From Thioclava atlantica (GTDB lineage Bacteria; Pseudomonadota; Alphaproteobacteria; Rhodobacterales; Rhodobacteraceae): a stretch of 64,000 bases of DNA. The position numbers were made by a program, and so were the translations under genes. The stretch is from assembly GCF_000737065.1 (NCBI RefSeq), contig NZ_AQRC01000003.1:124001-188000 (forward strand), given 5' to 3'. Below are positions 35,277 through 43,521 of the stretch, piece by piece (position 1 is the first letter of the stretch; every line of letters starts with the position of its first letter). The notes beneath the pieces are model-generated. The model did no database searches, was not told the DNA's origin, and saw nothing but the letters and a program-made list of their open reading frames with translations.

Positions 35277-35813
35277 ATGATGCTGGGATTGTTCATCGCC
35301 GCGACTATGGCGCTTTGCCTCTTGGGCTGGGCCGAAATGGAGCCGAGCCGCCTCGGCGCGGCGCAAGGCCCCGAGGACGGCCCCAAGACGCGCGCGCGCA
35401 TCAAGGCACGCCACCCGCGCCGCCTACTGCGGCGGGCGCGCCCTGCGGCCGCCGCCAGCGCCGATGAGGCGCCGGTCGCCCCGTTCGAGGAGGCGCTCTC
35501 GGCCAGCTCCGCCCGCGACGAGACGGTGATGGCCCGCGTGGTCCAGGCGCTGACCCCGGCCGAGCCCGATCTGCCCCGCATCTCCGGCTTCGCCCAGGGC
35601 GACCGGATCCTGATCACGGTCGAGGGGCCCGTCCCCCCTCCGCATGAGATCGTCTTCGACCAGGCCCCGGGCGGCGCCCGCGTGGTGATCGAAGGGGAGC
35701 CCGTGCTCATTATCGACGGGGTCGCGCCCGAGGCGCTGCGCCCCGACATTCTGGAATTCCGCGGTCATGCGGAGCTGAGCGACACCGATTTCCGGTCTCT
35801 CGCACCCGCATGA
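35277..35813 (+). CDS. Hypothetical protein with N-terminal anchor and an RTX-like C-terminal domain
   Basis: 178 residues. A hydrophobic N-terminal segment (2-18) leads to a basic linker (RARIKARHPRRLLRRARP, about 39-56), an Ala/Pro stretch, and a C-terminal beta-rich domain (about 100-178). That domain's pattern (GDRILITVEG ... GARVVIEGEPVLIIDGV) parallels the end of the adjacent RTX protein (EEQLVIEVDD ... GALVTLNGAPVAKLDDV). I infer a repeat-less paralogue of the same membrane-anchored architecture. No catalytic motif is seen. Start chosen at the first of two ATGs behind AGGAAAGAC. Ends at a bidirectional terminator. Confidence 0.75.
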   Translation: MMLGLFIAATMALCLLGWAEMEPSRLGAAQGPEDGPKTRARIKARHPRRLLRRARPAAAASADEAPVAPFEEALSASSARDETVMARVVQALTPAEPDLPRISGFAQGDRILITVEGPVPPPHEIVFDQAPGGARVVIEGEPVLIIDGVAPEALRPDILEFRGHAELSDTDFRSLAPA

Positions 35814-35818
35814 CGGAG

Positions 35819-35858
35819 AAAGAGCCCCGGTCGGGCTGTCCGGGGCTCTTTCCTCTAT
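35819..35858. terminator. Bidirectional intrinsic terminator
   Basis: Perfect 12-bp stem AAAGAGCCCCGG/CCGGGGCTCTTT (35819-35830 with 35840-35851) with a 9-base loop and a TTTCCTCTATT tail, between convergent genes. Confidence 0.92.
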
Positions 35859-35885
35859 TCACCGATCAAATTGCGCAGCCGCGCC

Positions 35886-36746
35886 TCAGACCGCCGATTT
35901 GCGGCTCTCGTCGAGATAGATCTCGCGCAGACGCGCCGCCACCGGGCCCGGGGACCCCGCACCCAGCGTCACCCCGTCGATCTCGACGACCGGCATCACG
36001 AAGGCCGAGGCCGAGGTGAAGAAGGCCTCGTCCGCGCCCTGCGCCTCCTCGATGGTGAAGGGGCGCTCCTCGATCTCCATCTGCGCTTCGGCCGCGTATT
36101 TCAGCAGCGAGGCGCGGGTGATCCCGTGCAGGATGTCTTCCGACAGGTGCCGGGTGACGATCTTGTTGCCCTTCACGATATAGACGTTGTTCGACGAGCC
36201 TTCGGTCACATAGCCGCCCTCGACGAACCAGGCATCGTTCTTGCCCGCCTTCTCGGCCGCCATCTTCGCCATCGACGGGTAGAGAAGCTGCACCGTCTTG
36301 ATGTCGCGGCGATGCCAGCGCAGGTCGGGCAGCGAGATCACCTTGATGCCAACCTTCGCCTTCGGATCGTCGGCGAGGTTGGGCTTGGCCTGCGTGTAGA
36401 GCACCACCGTCGGCGGGGTGCCTTCCGGCGGGTAATGGAAGTCGCGATCGCCCGCATTGCCGCGGCTCACCTGCAGATAGACGAGCCCCTCGTCGATCCC
36501 GTTGCGCGCGATCAGTTCGCGATGGATCGCGAGCCACTCGTCGCGGGTCAGATCGCAGTGCATCTCCAGCTCGTTCATCGAGCGCTCGAGCCGCGCCATG
36601 TGGCCCTCGAATTCGAGCACCTTGCCGCCGAGCACCGAGGTCACCTCATAGACCGCATCGCCCATCACGAAGCCGCGGTCGAAGACCGAGATCTTCGCCT
36701 CCTCTTCGGGCAGGTAATCCCCGTTCAGATAGACAATGCGGCTCAT
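35886..36746 (-). CDS. dat: D-amino acid aminotransferase (class IV, PLP)
   Basis: 286 residues, start behind AAGGAGATCGAG. A fold type IV transaminase with FDRGFVMGDAVYEVT near the start, the PLP lysine at K150 in RRDIKTVQLLYP, and EGSSNNVYIVKG plus ILHGITRASLL. The RWHRRDIKT context and the lack of branched-chain transaminase markers favour D-amino acid (D-alanine) transaminase, which moves amino groups between D-alanine and 2-oxoglutarate to give pyruvate and D-glutamate. It is 18 bases downstream of dgcA, so it fits D-amino-acid breakdown: D-Glu formed here could be processed by DgcN/DgcA. Confidence 0.88.
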   Translation of the reverse strand: MSRIVYLNGDYLPEEEAKISVFDRGFVMGDAVYEVTSVLGGKVLEFEGHMARLERSMNELEMHCDLTRDEWLAIHRELIARNGIDEGLVYLQVSRGNAGDRDFHYPPEGTPPTVVLYTQAKPNLADDPKAKVGIKVISLPDLRWHRRDIKTVQLLYPSMAKMAAEKAGKNDAWFVEGGYVTEGSSNNVYIVKGNKIVTRHLSEDILHGITRASLLKYAAEAQMEIEERPFTIEEAQGADEAFFTSASAFVMPVVEIDGVTLGAGSPGPVAARLREIYLDESRKSAV

Positions 36747-36764
36747 CTCGATCTCCTTGCAACG

Positions 36765-37727
36765 TCAGCCCCAGAGCGCGGGCTCGGGCGGGTCCATCTC
36801 GCTTCCGCGATAGCGCAGCGGCGCCTCGCGGTCTTCGGCCAGAAGGAGCGGCCCGTCAAGATCCACGTAATCGGCGCCCTGCGCGACCAGCACCGCGGGC
36901 GCCATCGCGAGGCTCGATCCGACCATGCAGCCCACCATCACGCCGAAGCCTTCCGAACGGGCCAGCGCGCGCAGCCGCAGCGCTTCGGTCAGCCCGCCGG
37001 TCTTGTCGAGCTTGATGTTGATGACGTCGTATTTGCCGCGCAGATCGAGGAGCCCCTCGCTGGTATGGCAGCTCTCGTCGGCGCAGATCGGCACCAGACG
37101 CTCGATCTCGGAGAGCGCCTCGTCGCCCGCCGCCGGCAGCGGCTGCTCGACCAGCGCCACGCCAAGCTCCTTCAGCTCGGCCTGGATGTCGAGGAAGGTC
37201 TCGATCTCCCAGCCCTCGTTGGCATCGACGATGATGCGCGATTTCGGCGCGCCCGCGCGCACGGCGCGCAGCCGCGGCAGATCGTCGGGCGTGCCCAGCT
37301 TGATCTTCAGAAGCGGCCGCGCGGCCTGTGCCTGCGCGGCCTCGCGCATCTTCTCGGGCGTATCGAGCGACAGCGTGTAGGCGGTGGTGAGCGAGCCCGG
37401 CCTCTCGAGCCCCGCGAGTTCCCAGACCGGCTCGCCGCGGCTCTTGGCCTCCCAGTCCCACAACGCGCAATCGACAGCGTTGCGCGCCGCCCCCGCGGGC
37501 AGCGCCTCTTGCAGTTCGGCGCGGGTGATGTCGCCGGGCAGGGATTCGATCTGCGCCGTCACGCTCTCGAGGCTCTCGCCATAGCGCGCATAGGGCACGC
37601 ATTCGCCCCGGCCCGTCACCCCCTCGCGCGCCACCGTCGCGGTCAGGACCTGCGCCTCGCTACGCGATCCGCGCGAGATGGTGAAGACCTGCGCGAGCCT
37701 GAAACTCTGCTGCTGAACCCGGATCAT
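36765..37727 (-). CDS. dgcA: N-acetyl-D-glutamate racemase (enolase-superfamily, dipeptide-epimerase-like)
   Basis: 320 residues from the ATG at 37727. Enolase-superfamily, muconate-cycloisomerase subgroup. The catalytic KxK is at K141/K143 (LLKIKLG), metal ligands are in IIVDANEGW, ALVEQPLP and ICADESCHT, and the second catalytic lysine is in NIKLDKTGG. By sequence alone it would be called an L-Ala-D/L-Glu epimerase. Placement next to a DUF1611 gene matches the DgcN-DgcA pair, in which DgcN acetylates D-glutamate and DgcA racemises N-acetyl-D-glutamate. The specific name is therefore inferred from context. Confidence 0.82.
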   Translation of the reverse strand: MIRVQQQSFRLAQVFTISRGSRSEAQVLTATVAREGVTGRGECVPYARYGESLESVTAQIESLPGDITRAELQEALPAGAARNAVDCALWDWEAKSRGEPVWELAGLERPGSLTTAYTLSLDTPEKMREAAQAQAARPLLKIKLGTPDDLPRLRAVRAGAPKSRIIVDANEGWEIETFLDIQAELKELGVALVEQPLPAAGDEALSEIERLVPICADESCHTSEGLLDLRGKYDVINIKLDKTGGLTEALRLRALARSEGFGVMVGCMVGSSLAMAPAVLVAQGADYVDLDGPLLLAEDREAPLRYRGSEMDPPEPALWG

Positions 37728-37760
37728 CGTCACCCCCACCTTCCTCTGGCGTGAAACACC

Positions 37761-37782
37761 CCCGCCGGAGGCCTCCGGCGGG
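37761..37782. repeat. Perfect 22-bp palindrome between dgcN and dgcA
   Basis: CCCGCCGGAGG followed by its exact reverse complement, centred at 37771/37772. On the minus strand it lies 17 bases past the dgcN stop and 34 bases before the dgcA start. The tail is not T-rich, so I read it as an mRNA hairpin (processing or stabilising) or an operator. Confidence 0.7.
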
Positions 37783-37798
37783 CTCATCGGTGAGAAGA

Positions 37799-38806
37799 TC
37801 AGATCGCGGCGAGCGCGTCCACCAGCTTGCCGGCCCCGAAGCGGAACGGATCGGTCGCGGGCAGGCCCATCTCGGCCTCGAGCTTGGCGAGATAGGCGCG
37901 CGCCTCCTCCTCGCCCATCTTCTGGCTGTTGACCGAGATCCCGACCACCTGGCAGTCGGGATTGGCCACCTTCGCCAGCGACAGCGCCATGTCGCGCAGC
38001 GCCTCGAGCGAGGGAAGCGAATAGCCCGGAAGCCCGCGCATGTGCTCGCGCGTGGGCTCATGCGAGAGGATCAGCGCATCGGGCTGGCCGCCATGGATCA
38101 GCGCCATCGTCACGCCCGAATAGGAGACGTGGAACAGGCTGCCCTGTCCTTCGATCAGGTCCCAGTGATCGGCCTCGTTGTCGGGCGTCAGGTATTCGAT
38201 CGACCCGGCCATGAAATCCGCGATCACCGCATCGAGCGGCACGCCGTCGCCGGTGATCAGGATGCCGGTCTGCCCGGTGGCGCGGAAACTTGCCTTCATG
38301 CAGCGTTCGCGCATCTCGCGCTCGAGACACAGCGCGGTGTACATCTTGCCCACCGAGCAATCCGTGCCCACCGCGAGGCAGCGCTTGCCGGTTCGCTTCT
38401 CGCCATTGGCGATCGGGTATTTCACCGCCGGGATGCGTACATCGTGCAGCTGCCGCCCGCAGGCCTCCGCCACCGCGACCAGATCGGGCTCGTCGCGCAG
38501 CAGGTTGTGCAGCCCCGACGCGATGTCGAGCCCCTCTTCCAGCGCCTGCACCAGAACCTTCTTCCAGGCCTGCGAGATCACCCCGCCGCGGTTGGCGACG
38601 CCGATCACCAGCGTCTTGCAGCCCTTCTCGATCGCCTCTTTCAGATCGAGATCGGGAAGGCCCATATCGGCCTGACAGCCCTCCATCCGGTATTGACCGA
38701 TCGCGAATTCGGGACGCCAGTCCTTGATCCCCTGCGCCACTTTCGCGGCCAGCGGGTCGGGGGCATCGCCCAGAAACAGCAGATAGGGGGTGTCGATCAG
38801 CGCCAT
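37799..38806 (-). CDS. dgcN: D-glutamate N-acetyltransferase (DUF1611 family)
   Basis: 335 residues from the ATG at 38806, with AGGGAG six bases upstream. DUF1611 layout: an N-terminal Rossmann-like domain (YLLFLGDAPDPLAAKVAQG, then TLVIGVANRGGVI), and a C-terminal P-loop NTPase-like domain with VGTDCSVGKMYTAL (146-159), DHWDLIEGQGSLFHVSYSG and DALILSHEPTREHMRG. The family was long unassigned. Work on marine bacteria assigned it as DgcN, which uses acetyl-CoA to make N-acetyl-D-glutamate; that is family knowledge plus the adjacent dgcA. First gene of the operon, divergent from mcl1. Confidence 0.82.
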   Translation of the reverse strand: MALIDTPYLLFLGDAPDPLAAKVAQGIKDWRPEFAIGQYRMEGCQADMGLPDLDLKEAIEKGCKTLVIGVANRGGVISQAWKKVLVQALEEGLDIASGLHNLLRDEPDLVAVAEACGRQLHDVRIPAVKYPIANGEKRTGKRCLAVGTDCSVGKMYTALCLEREMRERCMKASFRATGQTGILITGDGVPLDAVIADFMAGSIEYLTPDNEADHWDLIEGQGSLFHVSYSGVTMALIHGGQPDALILSHEPTREHMRGLPGYSLPSLEALRDMALSLAKVANPDCQVVGISVNSQKMGEEEARAYLAKLEAEMGLPATDPFRFGAGKLVDALAAI

Positions 38807-38893
38807 GTGCATCTCCCTGTGTTTTTCATTAGCGGTGATGGTAGGGCAGAGAGCGGAAATTTCTTGGGGATTTCCTTGCGAATTCCGCCCACC

Positions 38894-39060
38894 TTGCGAA
38901 GATCTTCCGCCCAACCGGTGTATTTGCGCAAAGTTTCACCAGATCGCCCTCGATCATGCTGCGCTGCGGCCCGCGATTCTGCATGCGCAAAATCACCTTG
39001 CAAGCCGGCACGCAACAATATACCCAAACAACAACTAAAAACGTAACTTCATTGCGAAAG
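38894..39060. promoter_or_regulatory. Divergent dgcN/mcl1 control region with TTGC(N)AA palindromes
   Basis: Within 262 bases are TTTGCGCAAA (38923-38932, perfect palindrome), CTTGCAAG (38997-39004, perfect), ATGCGCAAAA (38983-38992), CTTGCGAAG (38894-38902) and ATTGCGAAAG (39051-39060). They resemble TTTGCAAA-type boxes bound by short-chain acyl-CoA-responsive regulators (RamB/PccR-like, ScfR group). The stretch before mcl1 is also AT-rich (39017-39050), suggesting the promoter lies there. Confidence 0.5.
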
Positions 39061-39068
39061 GCCCCGCC

Positions 39069-40025
39069 ATGAGCTTCCGCGTCCAACCCGCCGCCCCGGC
39101 ACGTCCCAATCGCTGCCAGCTTTTCGGCCCGGGCTCGCGCCCGGCGATCTTCGAGAAGATGGCGGCCTCGGCGGCCGACGTGATCAATCTCGATCTTGAG
39201 GATTCGGTGGCGCCCGACGACAAGGCGCAGGCGCGGCGCAACATCATCCAGGCCAGCCACGAGATCGACTGGGGCACGAAATACCTCTCGGTGCGGATCA
39301 ACGGTCTCGACACGCCCTACTGGTATCGCGACGTGATCGAGCTTCTCGAGGAGGGCTCCGAGCGCATCGACCAGATCATGATCCCGAAAGTGGGCTGCGC
39401 GGCCGATGTCTACGCGGTGGACGCGCTCGTCACCGCGATCGAGACGGCGAAGGGCCGCAAGAAGAAGATCTCGTTCGAGGTGATCATCGAATCCGCCGCC
39501 GGCATCGCCCATGTCGAGGAGATCGCGGCTTCCTCGCCGCGTCTGCAGGCGATGAGCCTCGGGGCCGCGGATTTCGCCGCCTCGATGGGGATGCAGACCA
39601 CCGGCATCGGCGGCACGCAGGAAAATTACTACATGCTGCGCGAGGGCGCGAAATACTGGTCGGACCCGTGGCATTGGGCGCAGACCGCCATCGTCGCGGC
39701 CTGCCGCACCCATGGCGTCCTGCCCGTCGACGGACCTTTCGGCGATTTCTCCGACGATGAGGGGTTCCGCGCCCAGGCGCTGCGCTCGGCCACGCTCGGA
39801 ATGGTGGGCAAATGGGCGATCCACCCCAAGCAGGTCGCACTCGCCAACGAGGTCTTCACCCCCTCCGAGGCCGCCGTCTCCGAGGCCCGCGAGATCCTCG
39901 CCGCGATGGAAGAGGCCAAGGCGCGCGGCGAAGGCGCGACCGTCTACAAGGGCCGGCTCGTCGACATTGCTTCGATAAAACAGGCAGAGGTGATTGTCAG
40001 ACAGGCCGAAATGATTAAAGATTGA
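39069..40025 (+). CDS. mcl1: L-malyl-CoA/beta-methylmalyl-CoA lyase
   Basis: 318 residues. CitE-like TIM barrel. The sequence MSFRVQPAAPARPNRCQLFG, then GSRPAIFEKMAASAADVINL and DLEDSVAPDDK, is what I recall of Rhodobacter sphaeroides Mcl1. Metal-site residues are in LDLEDS and in FEVIIESAAGIAHVEEIA; GAADFAASMGMQTTGIGG and WAIHPKQVALAN follow. It cleaves (2R,3S)-beta-methylmalyl-CoA to glyoxylate and propionyl-CoA, and (S)-malyl-CoA, in the ethylmalonyl-CoA pathway for acetyl-CoA assimilation. Regulated from a region with acyl-CoA-regulator-like boxes. Confidence 0.95.
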   Translation: MSFRVQPAAPARPNRCQLFGPGSRPAIFEKMAASAADVINLDLEDSVAPDDKAQARRNIIQASHEIDWGTKYLSVRINGLDTPYWYRDVIELLEEGSERIDQIMIPKVGCAADVYAVDALVTAIETAKGRKKKISFEVIIESAAGIAHVEEIAASSPRLQAMSLGAADFAASMGMQTTGIGGTQENYYMLREGAKYWSDPWHWAQTAIVAACRTHGVLPVDGPFGDFSDDEGFRAQALRSATLGMVGKWAIHPKQVALANEVFTPSEAAVSEAREILAAMEEAKARGEGATVYKGRLVDIASIKQAEVIVRQAEMIKD

Positions 40026-40107
40026 GCCCGATAAAAACGAATCGCTGACAGCCATTCGTATCCCGGAGCGGTTGGGAGGGGAGGCCCGACTGCATGAGGG
40101 AAGAGGA

Positions 40108-40132
40108 ACGCCCCGGCCATCGGCTGGGGCGT
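40108..40132. terminator. Stem-loop between convergent mcl1 and the GyrI-like gene
   Basis: ACGCCCCGGCC pairs with GGCTGGGGCGT (one G-T) around ATC. The downstream bases CTCCATTCC are only mildly T-rich. It probably terminates one or both genes. Confidence 0.6.
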
Positions 40133-40202
40133 CTCCATTCCGCCGATAGCGCATTCGCGTGAAGAAAACATGACAGTCCGGGCGGGCACCTCCGGCCGCG
40201 CC

Positions 40203-40670
40203 CTAGCCTTTGAGCGGCAGCCGGATCTCGGTCAGCAGATCCTCGGGGGCGGTCTCGGAAGGATCGTTGAGATAGACCTCGTAGGGATCGAGATCGCGCG
40301 GACGTTCGCCCGAACCCGGCAACCATTCCGAGTCCATCCAGCGATAGGCCTCGGGCAGCTTCTCGTAGGGCCCCTTGAGCCGGAGCACGGCGTAGCGCCC
40401 CGCCGGGTAGCGGATCTCCTCGAGCGGCGGGAACAGCGCGAATCCCTCTCCGACCACGAGGCAGGCATGCGCGCGCAACTCTTCTGCCGGAACCTCGCGC
40501 GGGTCGTCATGGCCGATCATCGCCATGCCCTCGACCTCCACCCAGGACGGCTCGGCGACCAGCCCCGCGAGTTGCTGGAAGACCGGGCCCACGGAGGGAT
40601 AGGGCCCGCGATGGGCCAGCCCCGCCAGACGCACCGACGGCAGCTGCTGCAACGTGATCTCGTAGGTCAT
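40203..40670 (-). CDS. GyrI-like small-molecule-binding domain protein
   Basis: 155 residues from the ATG at 40670, behind GGGGGTGAGC. It is a SHS2-fold GyrI/AraC effector-binding domain: ITLQQLPSVRLAGLAHRGPYPSVGPVF, then RAHACLVVG, YPAGRYAVLRLKGPYEKLPEAYRWM and a final DLDPYEVYLNDP with LLTEIRLPLKG. There is no DNA-binding domain, so this is the stand-alone type, possibly a ligand-binding or hydrolase-like protein. Divergent from accA. Confidence 0.88.
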   Translation of the reverse strand: MTYEITLQQLPSVRLAGLAHRGPYPSVGPVFQQLAGLVAEPSWVEVEGMAMIGHDDPREVPAEELRAHACLVVGEGFALFPPLEEIRYPAGRYAVLRLKGPYEKLPEAYRWMDSEWLPGSGERPRDLDPYEVYLNDPSETAPEDLLTEIRLPLKG

Positions 40671-40830
40671 GCTCACCCCCTTGTGACGGTGCGCGCCTCC
40701 TGCAGATGCAGGGTAGCACAGCCGCCCGCCCCCGCCCATGCGGCATGCGAGCGCCTTCGCGGCCGCTCGCCCGTTGCAATTCCCCCCCGACCGCGACATA
40801 CAGTGCCGAGTTTCGGATGCGGAGTGTTCC

Positions 40831-41790
40831 ATGACCTATCTCGAGTTCGAAAAGCCGCTGGCGGAGATCGAAGGCAAGGCCGAAGAGCTGCGCGCGCTGG
40901 CTCGGCAAAACGAGGAGATGGATGTCGAGAAAGAGGCCGTCGCCCTCGACAAGAAGGCCGAGGCGATGCTGCGCGACCTCTACAAGGACCTGTCGCCCTG
41001 GCGCAAATGCCAGGTGGCGCGCCATCCGACCCGTCCGCATTGCCGCGACTATATCAAGCAGCTTTTCACCGAATTCACCCCGCTCGCGGGCGATCGCAAC
41101 TTCGCCGACGACCATGCGGTGATGGGCGGTCTCGCCCGTCTCGACGGCAAGCCGGTGATGGTGATCGGCCATGAGAAGGGCCATGACACCGCCTCGCGCA
41201 TCGAGCGCAATTTCGGCATGGCGCGCCCCGAGGGCTACCGCAAGGCGATCCGCCTGATGGACATGGCCGACCGGTTCGGCCTGCCCGTGGTGACGCTGAT
41301 CGACACGCCCGGCGCCTATCCGGGCAAGGGCGCCGAAGAGCGCGGCCAGTCCGAGGCGATCGCGCGCTCGACCGAGAAATGCCTGCAGATCGGCGTGCCG
41401 CTCGTGGCCGTGGTGATCGGCGAGGGCGGCTCGGGCGGGGCCGTGGCCTTCGCGACCGGCGACCGCGTCGCGATGCTCGAACATTCCGTCTATTCGGTGA
41501 TCTCGCCCGAGGGCTGCGCCTCGATCCTGTGGAAGGATTCCGAGAAGATGCGCGAAGCGGCCGAGGCGCTGCGCCTGACTGCGCAGGATCTCAAGAAGCT
41601 CGGCGTGATCGACCGTATCATCCAGGAACCGCTGGGCGGTGCGCAGCGCGACCGCAAGGCGGCGGTGGCTTCGGTCGGTTCGGAAATCGCGCTGATGCTG
41701 GGCGAACTCGAGGGCAAGAAGCCGGCCGAGCTGATCAGGGCACGGCGCAAGAAGTTCCTCGACATGGGCTCGAAAGGGCTCTCGGCCTGA
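40831..41790 (+). CDS. accA: Acetyl-CoA carboxylase carboxyltransferase subunit alpha
   Basis: 319 residues from the ATG at 40831 (GGAG eight bases upstream). [20 protein letters not shown] at the start, [29 protein letters not shown]-like [14 protein letters not shown], then [26 protein letters not shown] and [15 protein letters not shown] are diagnostic. With AccD it transfers the carboxyl group from biotin to acetyl-CoA for fatty acid synthesis. accD is not in the window, as usual. Convergent with plsC. Confidence 0.98.
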   Translation: MTYLEFEKPLAEIEGKAEELRALARQNEEMDVEKEAVALDKKAEAMLRDLYKDLSPWRKCQVARHPTRPHCRDYIKQLFTEFTPLAGDRNFADDHAVMGGLARLDGKPVMVIGHEKGHDTASRIERNFGMARPEGYRKAIRLMDMADRFGLPVVTLIDTPGAYPGKGAEERGQSEAIARSTEKCLQIGVPLVAVVIGEGGSGGAVAFATGDRVAMLEHSVYSVISPEGCASILWKDSEKMREAAEALRLTAQDLKKLGVIDRIIQEPLGGAQRDRKAAVASVGSEIALMLGELEGKKPAELIRARRKKFLDMGSKGLSA

Positions 41791-41848
41791 CCTGGCTCCG
41801 GCGCGCCCCGGTCTGCGGGGAGCGTCCGGCCTCAGGCGCCAGGACGCC

Positions 41849-42625
41849 TCACGCCTCGGGGAAGGTGAACCCCGCCTCTTCCATCAACGCATCCGAGTGC
41901 GGTTCGACGATCGCCTCGATCTTCTGGAGCACTTCCGGCGCGCTGCCACCGGGCTCGAGCGGGGGCAGGAATTCGGTCACCGCCACGCCCGACAGGATCG
42001 GCCAGCCGCGCTTCGACCAGAACAGCCCCGCATTGGTCGCGACCGGGTAGACCGGGAGGCCGGTTGCCTCGGCGATCACGCCCGCGCCCTGCTTGTAGCG
42101 GCGGCGCTGGCCGGGCGGCACCCGCGTCCCCTCGGGATAGATGATGAGCTGGCCCAGACCGTGGCTCGCGCGCGCCTCCTCGACCGCCTGGAGCATCACC
42201 TTCATCGCCTCCGACCCTTTCGACCGGTCGATCGGGATGCAGCCTGCCTTATGCGCGAACCACCCCATGATCGGCACATGCAGCAGAACCTGCTTCATCA
42301 CGAAGGCCCGCTGCGGCAGGTGATTGGCGAGGATCAGGATGTCGAAGAAGCTCTGATGCTTCGCGGCGACGATGCAATCGCCCCGGGGCGGCGTCCCGCG
42401 CAGCTCGTAGCTCAGGCCGAGATAGACCCGCGCCATCGCAAGCAGGTGCCGGGTCCAGAACCCCGCCACGCGATGCACGCCCTCGCGCCCGCGCGGCAGA
42501 ACGTAGAAAAAGAACCCCAAGCCCCCGATCACCAGCGTCGCCAGCGCGATATGGACGTAATAGAGCCCGGTCATGACATGCGTCAGGGGCGTGACCTTGC
42601 CGGGACGGCGCGATCTTGCGGACAT
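41849..42625 (-). CDS. plsC: 1-acyl-sn-glycerol-3-phosphate acyltransferase
   Basis: 258 residues. One N-terminal transmembrane segment (about 22-44), then the acyltransferase motifs: HQSFFD (H90-x4-D95), GWFAHKAGCIPIDR, and YPEGTRVPPGQ; VYPVATNAG is the fourth block. It makes phosphatidic acid from lysophosphatidic acid and acyl-ACP/CoA at the inner membrane. The ATG overlaps the ftsX stop by one base, so ftsE-ftsX-plsC is one translationally coupled operon. Confidence 0.94.
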   Translation of the reverse strand: MSARSRRPGKVTPLTHVMTGLYYVHIALATLVIGGLGFFFYVLPRGREGVHRVAGFWTRHLLAMARVYLGLSYELRGTPPRGDCIVAAKHQSFFDILILANHLPQRAFVMKQVLLHVPIMGWFAHKAGCIPIDRSKGSEAMKVMLQAVEEARASHGLGQLIIYPEGTRVPPGQRRRYKQGAGVIAEATGLPVYPVATNAGLFWSKRGWPILSGVAVTEFLPPLEPGGSAPEVLQKIEAIVEPHSDALMEEAGFTFPEA

Positions 42626-43521
42626 CAGCGGATCCTCCTAAGCATGCGCAGGGCGGCGAAACGGGTGGAGCCGAAGGCGACCATCGCGGCGATCGGCGGA
42701 ATGATTAATGGCCAGAGCCAGGCCGCGCCCGAAAACCCGAGCCCGGTGAGGAACGCCCCCGCCGCATCGGCCGACGGCAGGAACGCCACGGCGATCATCC
42801 CCAGCACCATCCCCGCCGTGGCCCCGATCAGGCCGCGGGTGGTGAAGCGGCGCACGAAGGCGCGGGCGATGAAGGCGTCGCGCGCGCCCACCAGCCGCAG
42901 CGCCGCGATCACCTGGCCGTTGGCGGCAAGGGCTGCCTGGGCGGCCAGCGTGATCATCCCCGCCATCGCGCCGAAGATCAGCAGCAGCGACATCAGCCCC
43001 AGCATCCGGATCCGCTCGGCCGCGGCCACCAGCGGGCGCCGCCAGCGGGTGTGATCGTCGAAGATCGCGCCGGGCGCCTCGGCCTGAAGCCGCAGCCGCA
43101 GCCCGTCGGCATCCACCCCCGCGGAGGTCTCGGTCACCGCGATCAGCTTCGGCAGCGGCAGCGCGTCGACAGGCAGATCCGGCCCGAACCAGGGTTTCAG
43201 CAGCCCTTTCATCTCGTCATCGCTCATCACCCGGCTCGACGCCACGCCCGGCGTCGTCTTGAGCACCTCGAGCACGGCCGCAACCTGCGCATCCATCTGA
43301 TCGGGCGCGGCGGAGATCCGGATCGTGGCGGAGCGCGCAAGCGAATCCGACCAGCGCTCCGCGAGTCGCCCCGTCGCCAGCGAAAGCGCCAGGGCGAAGA
43401 CCGCGAGGAAGGCCATCGCGGCCGCGGTGAACAGCGTCAGCCGCGCAGTGAACCCGGTGGGCGGCACCACCCGGTCGGCGGTGGAGCGCTCGCTGGAAAA
43501 GAAGGTCAGAACCGCCCGCAT
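42625..43521 (-). CDS. ftsX: Cell division protein FtsX
   Basis: 298 residues from the ATG at 43521, overlapping the ftsE stop by one base. Four transmembrane segments (about 24-48, 177-205, 222-250, 262-283), a periplasmic domain between the first two, and the VGARDAFIARAFVRRF coupling-helix pattern of FtsX. With FtsE it forms an ABC-type complex controlling peptidoglycan hydrolases at the septum. It is more diverged than ftsE, as is normal. Confidence 0.93.
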   Translation of the reverse strand: MRAVLTFFSSERSTADRVVPPTGFTARLTLFTAAAMAFLAVFALALSLATGRLAERWSDSLARSATIRISAAPDQMDAQVAAVLEVLKTTPGVASSRVMSDDEMKGLLKPWFGPDLPVDALPLPKLIAVTETSAGVDADGLRLRLQAEAPGAIFDDHTRWRRPLVAAAERIRMLGLMSLLLIFGAMAGMITLAAQAALAANGQVIAALRLVGARDAFIARAFVRRFTTRGLIGATAGMVLGMIAVAFLPSADAAGAFLTGLGFSGAAWLWPLIIPPIAAMVAFGSTRFAALRMLRRIR

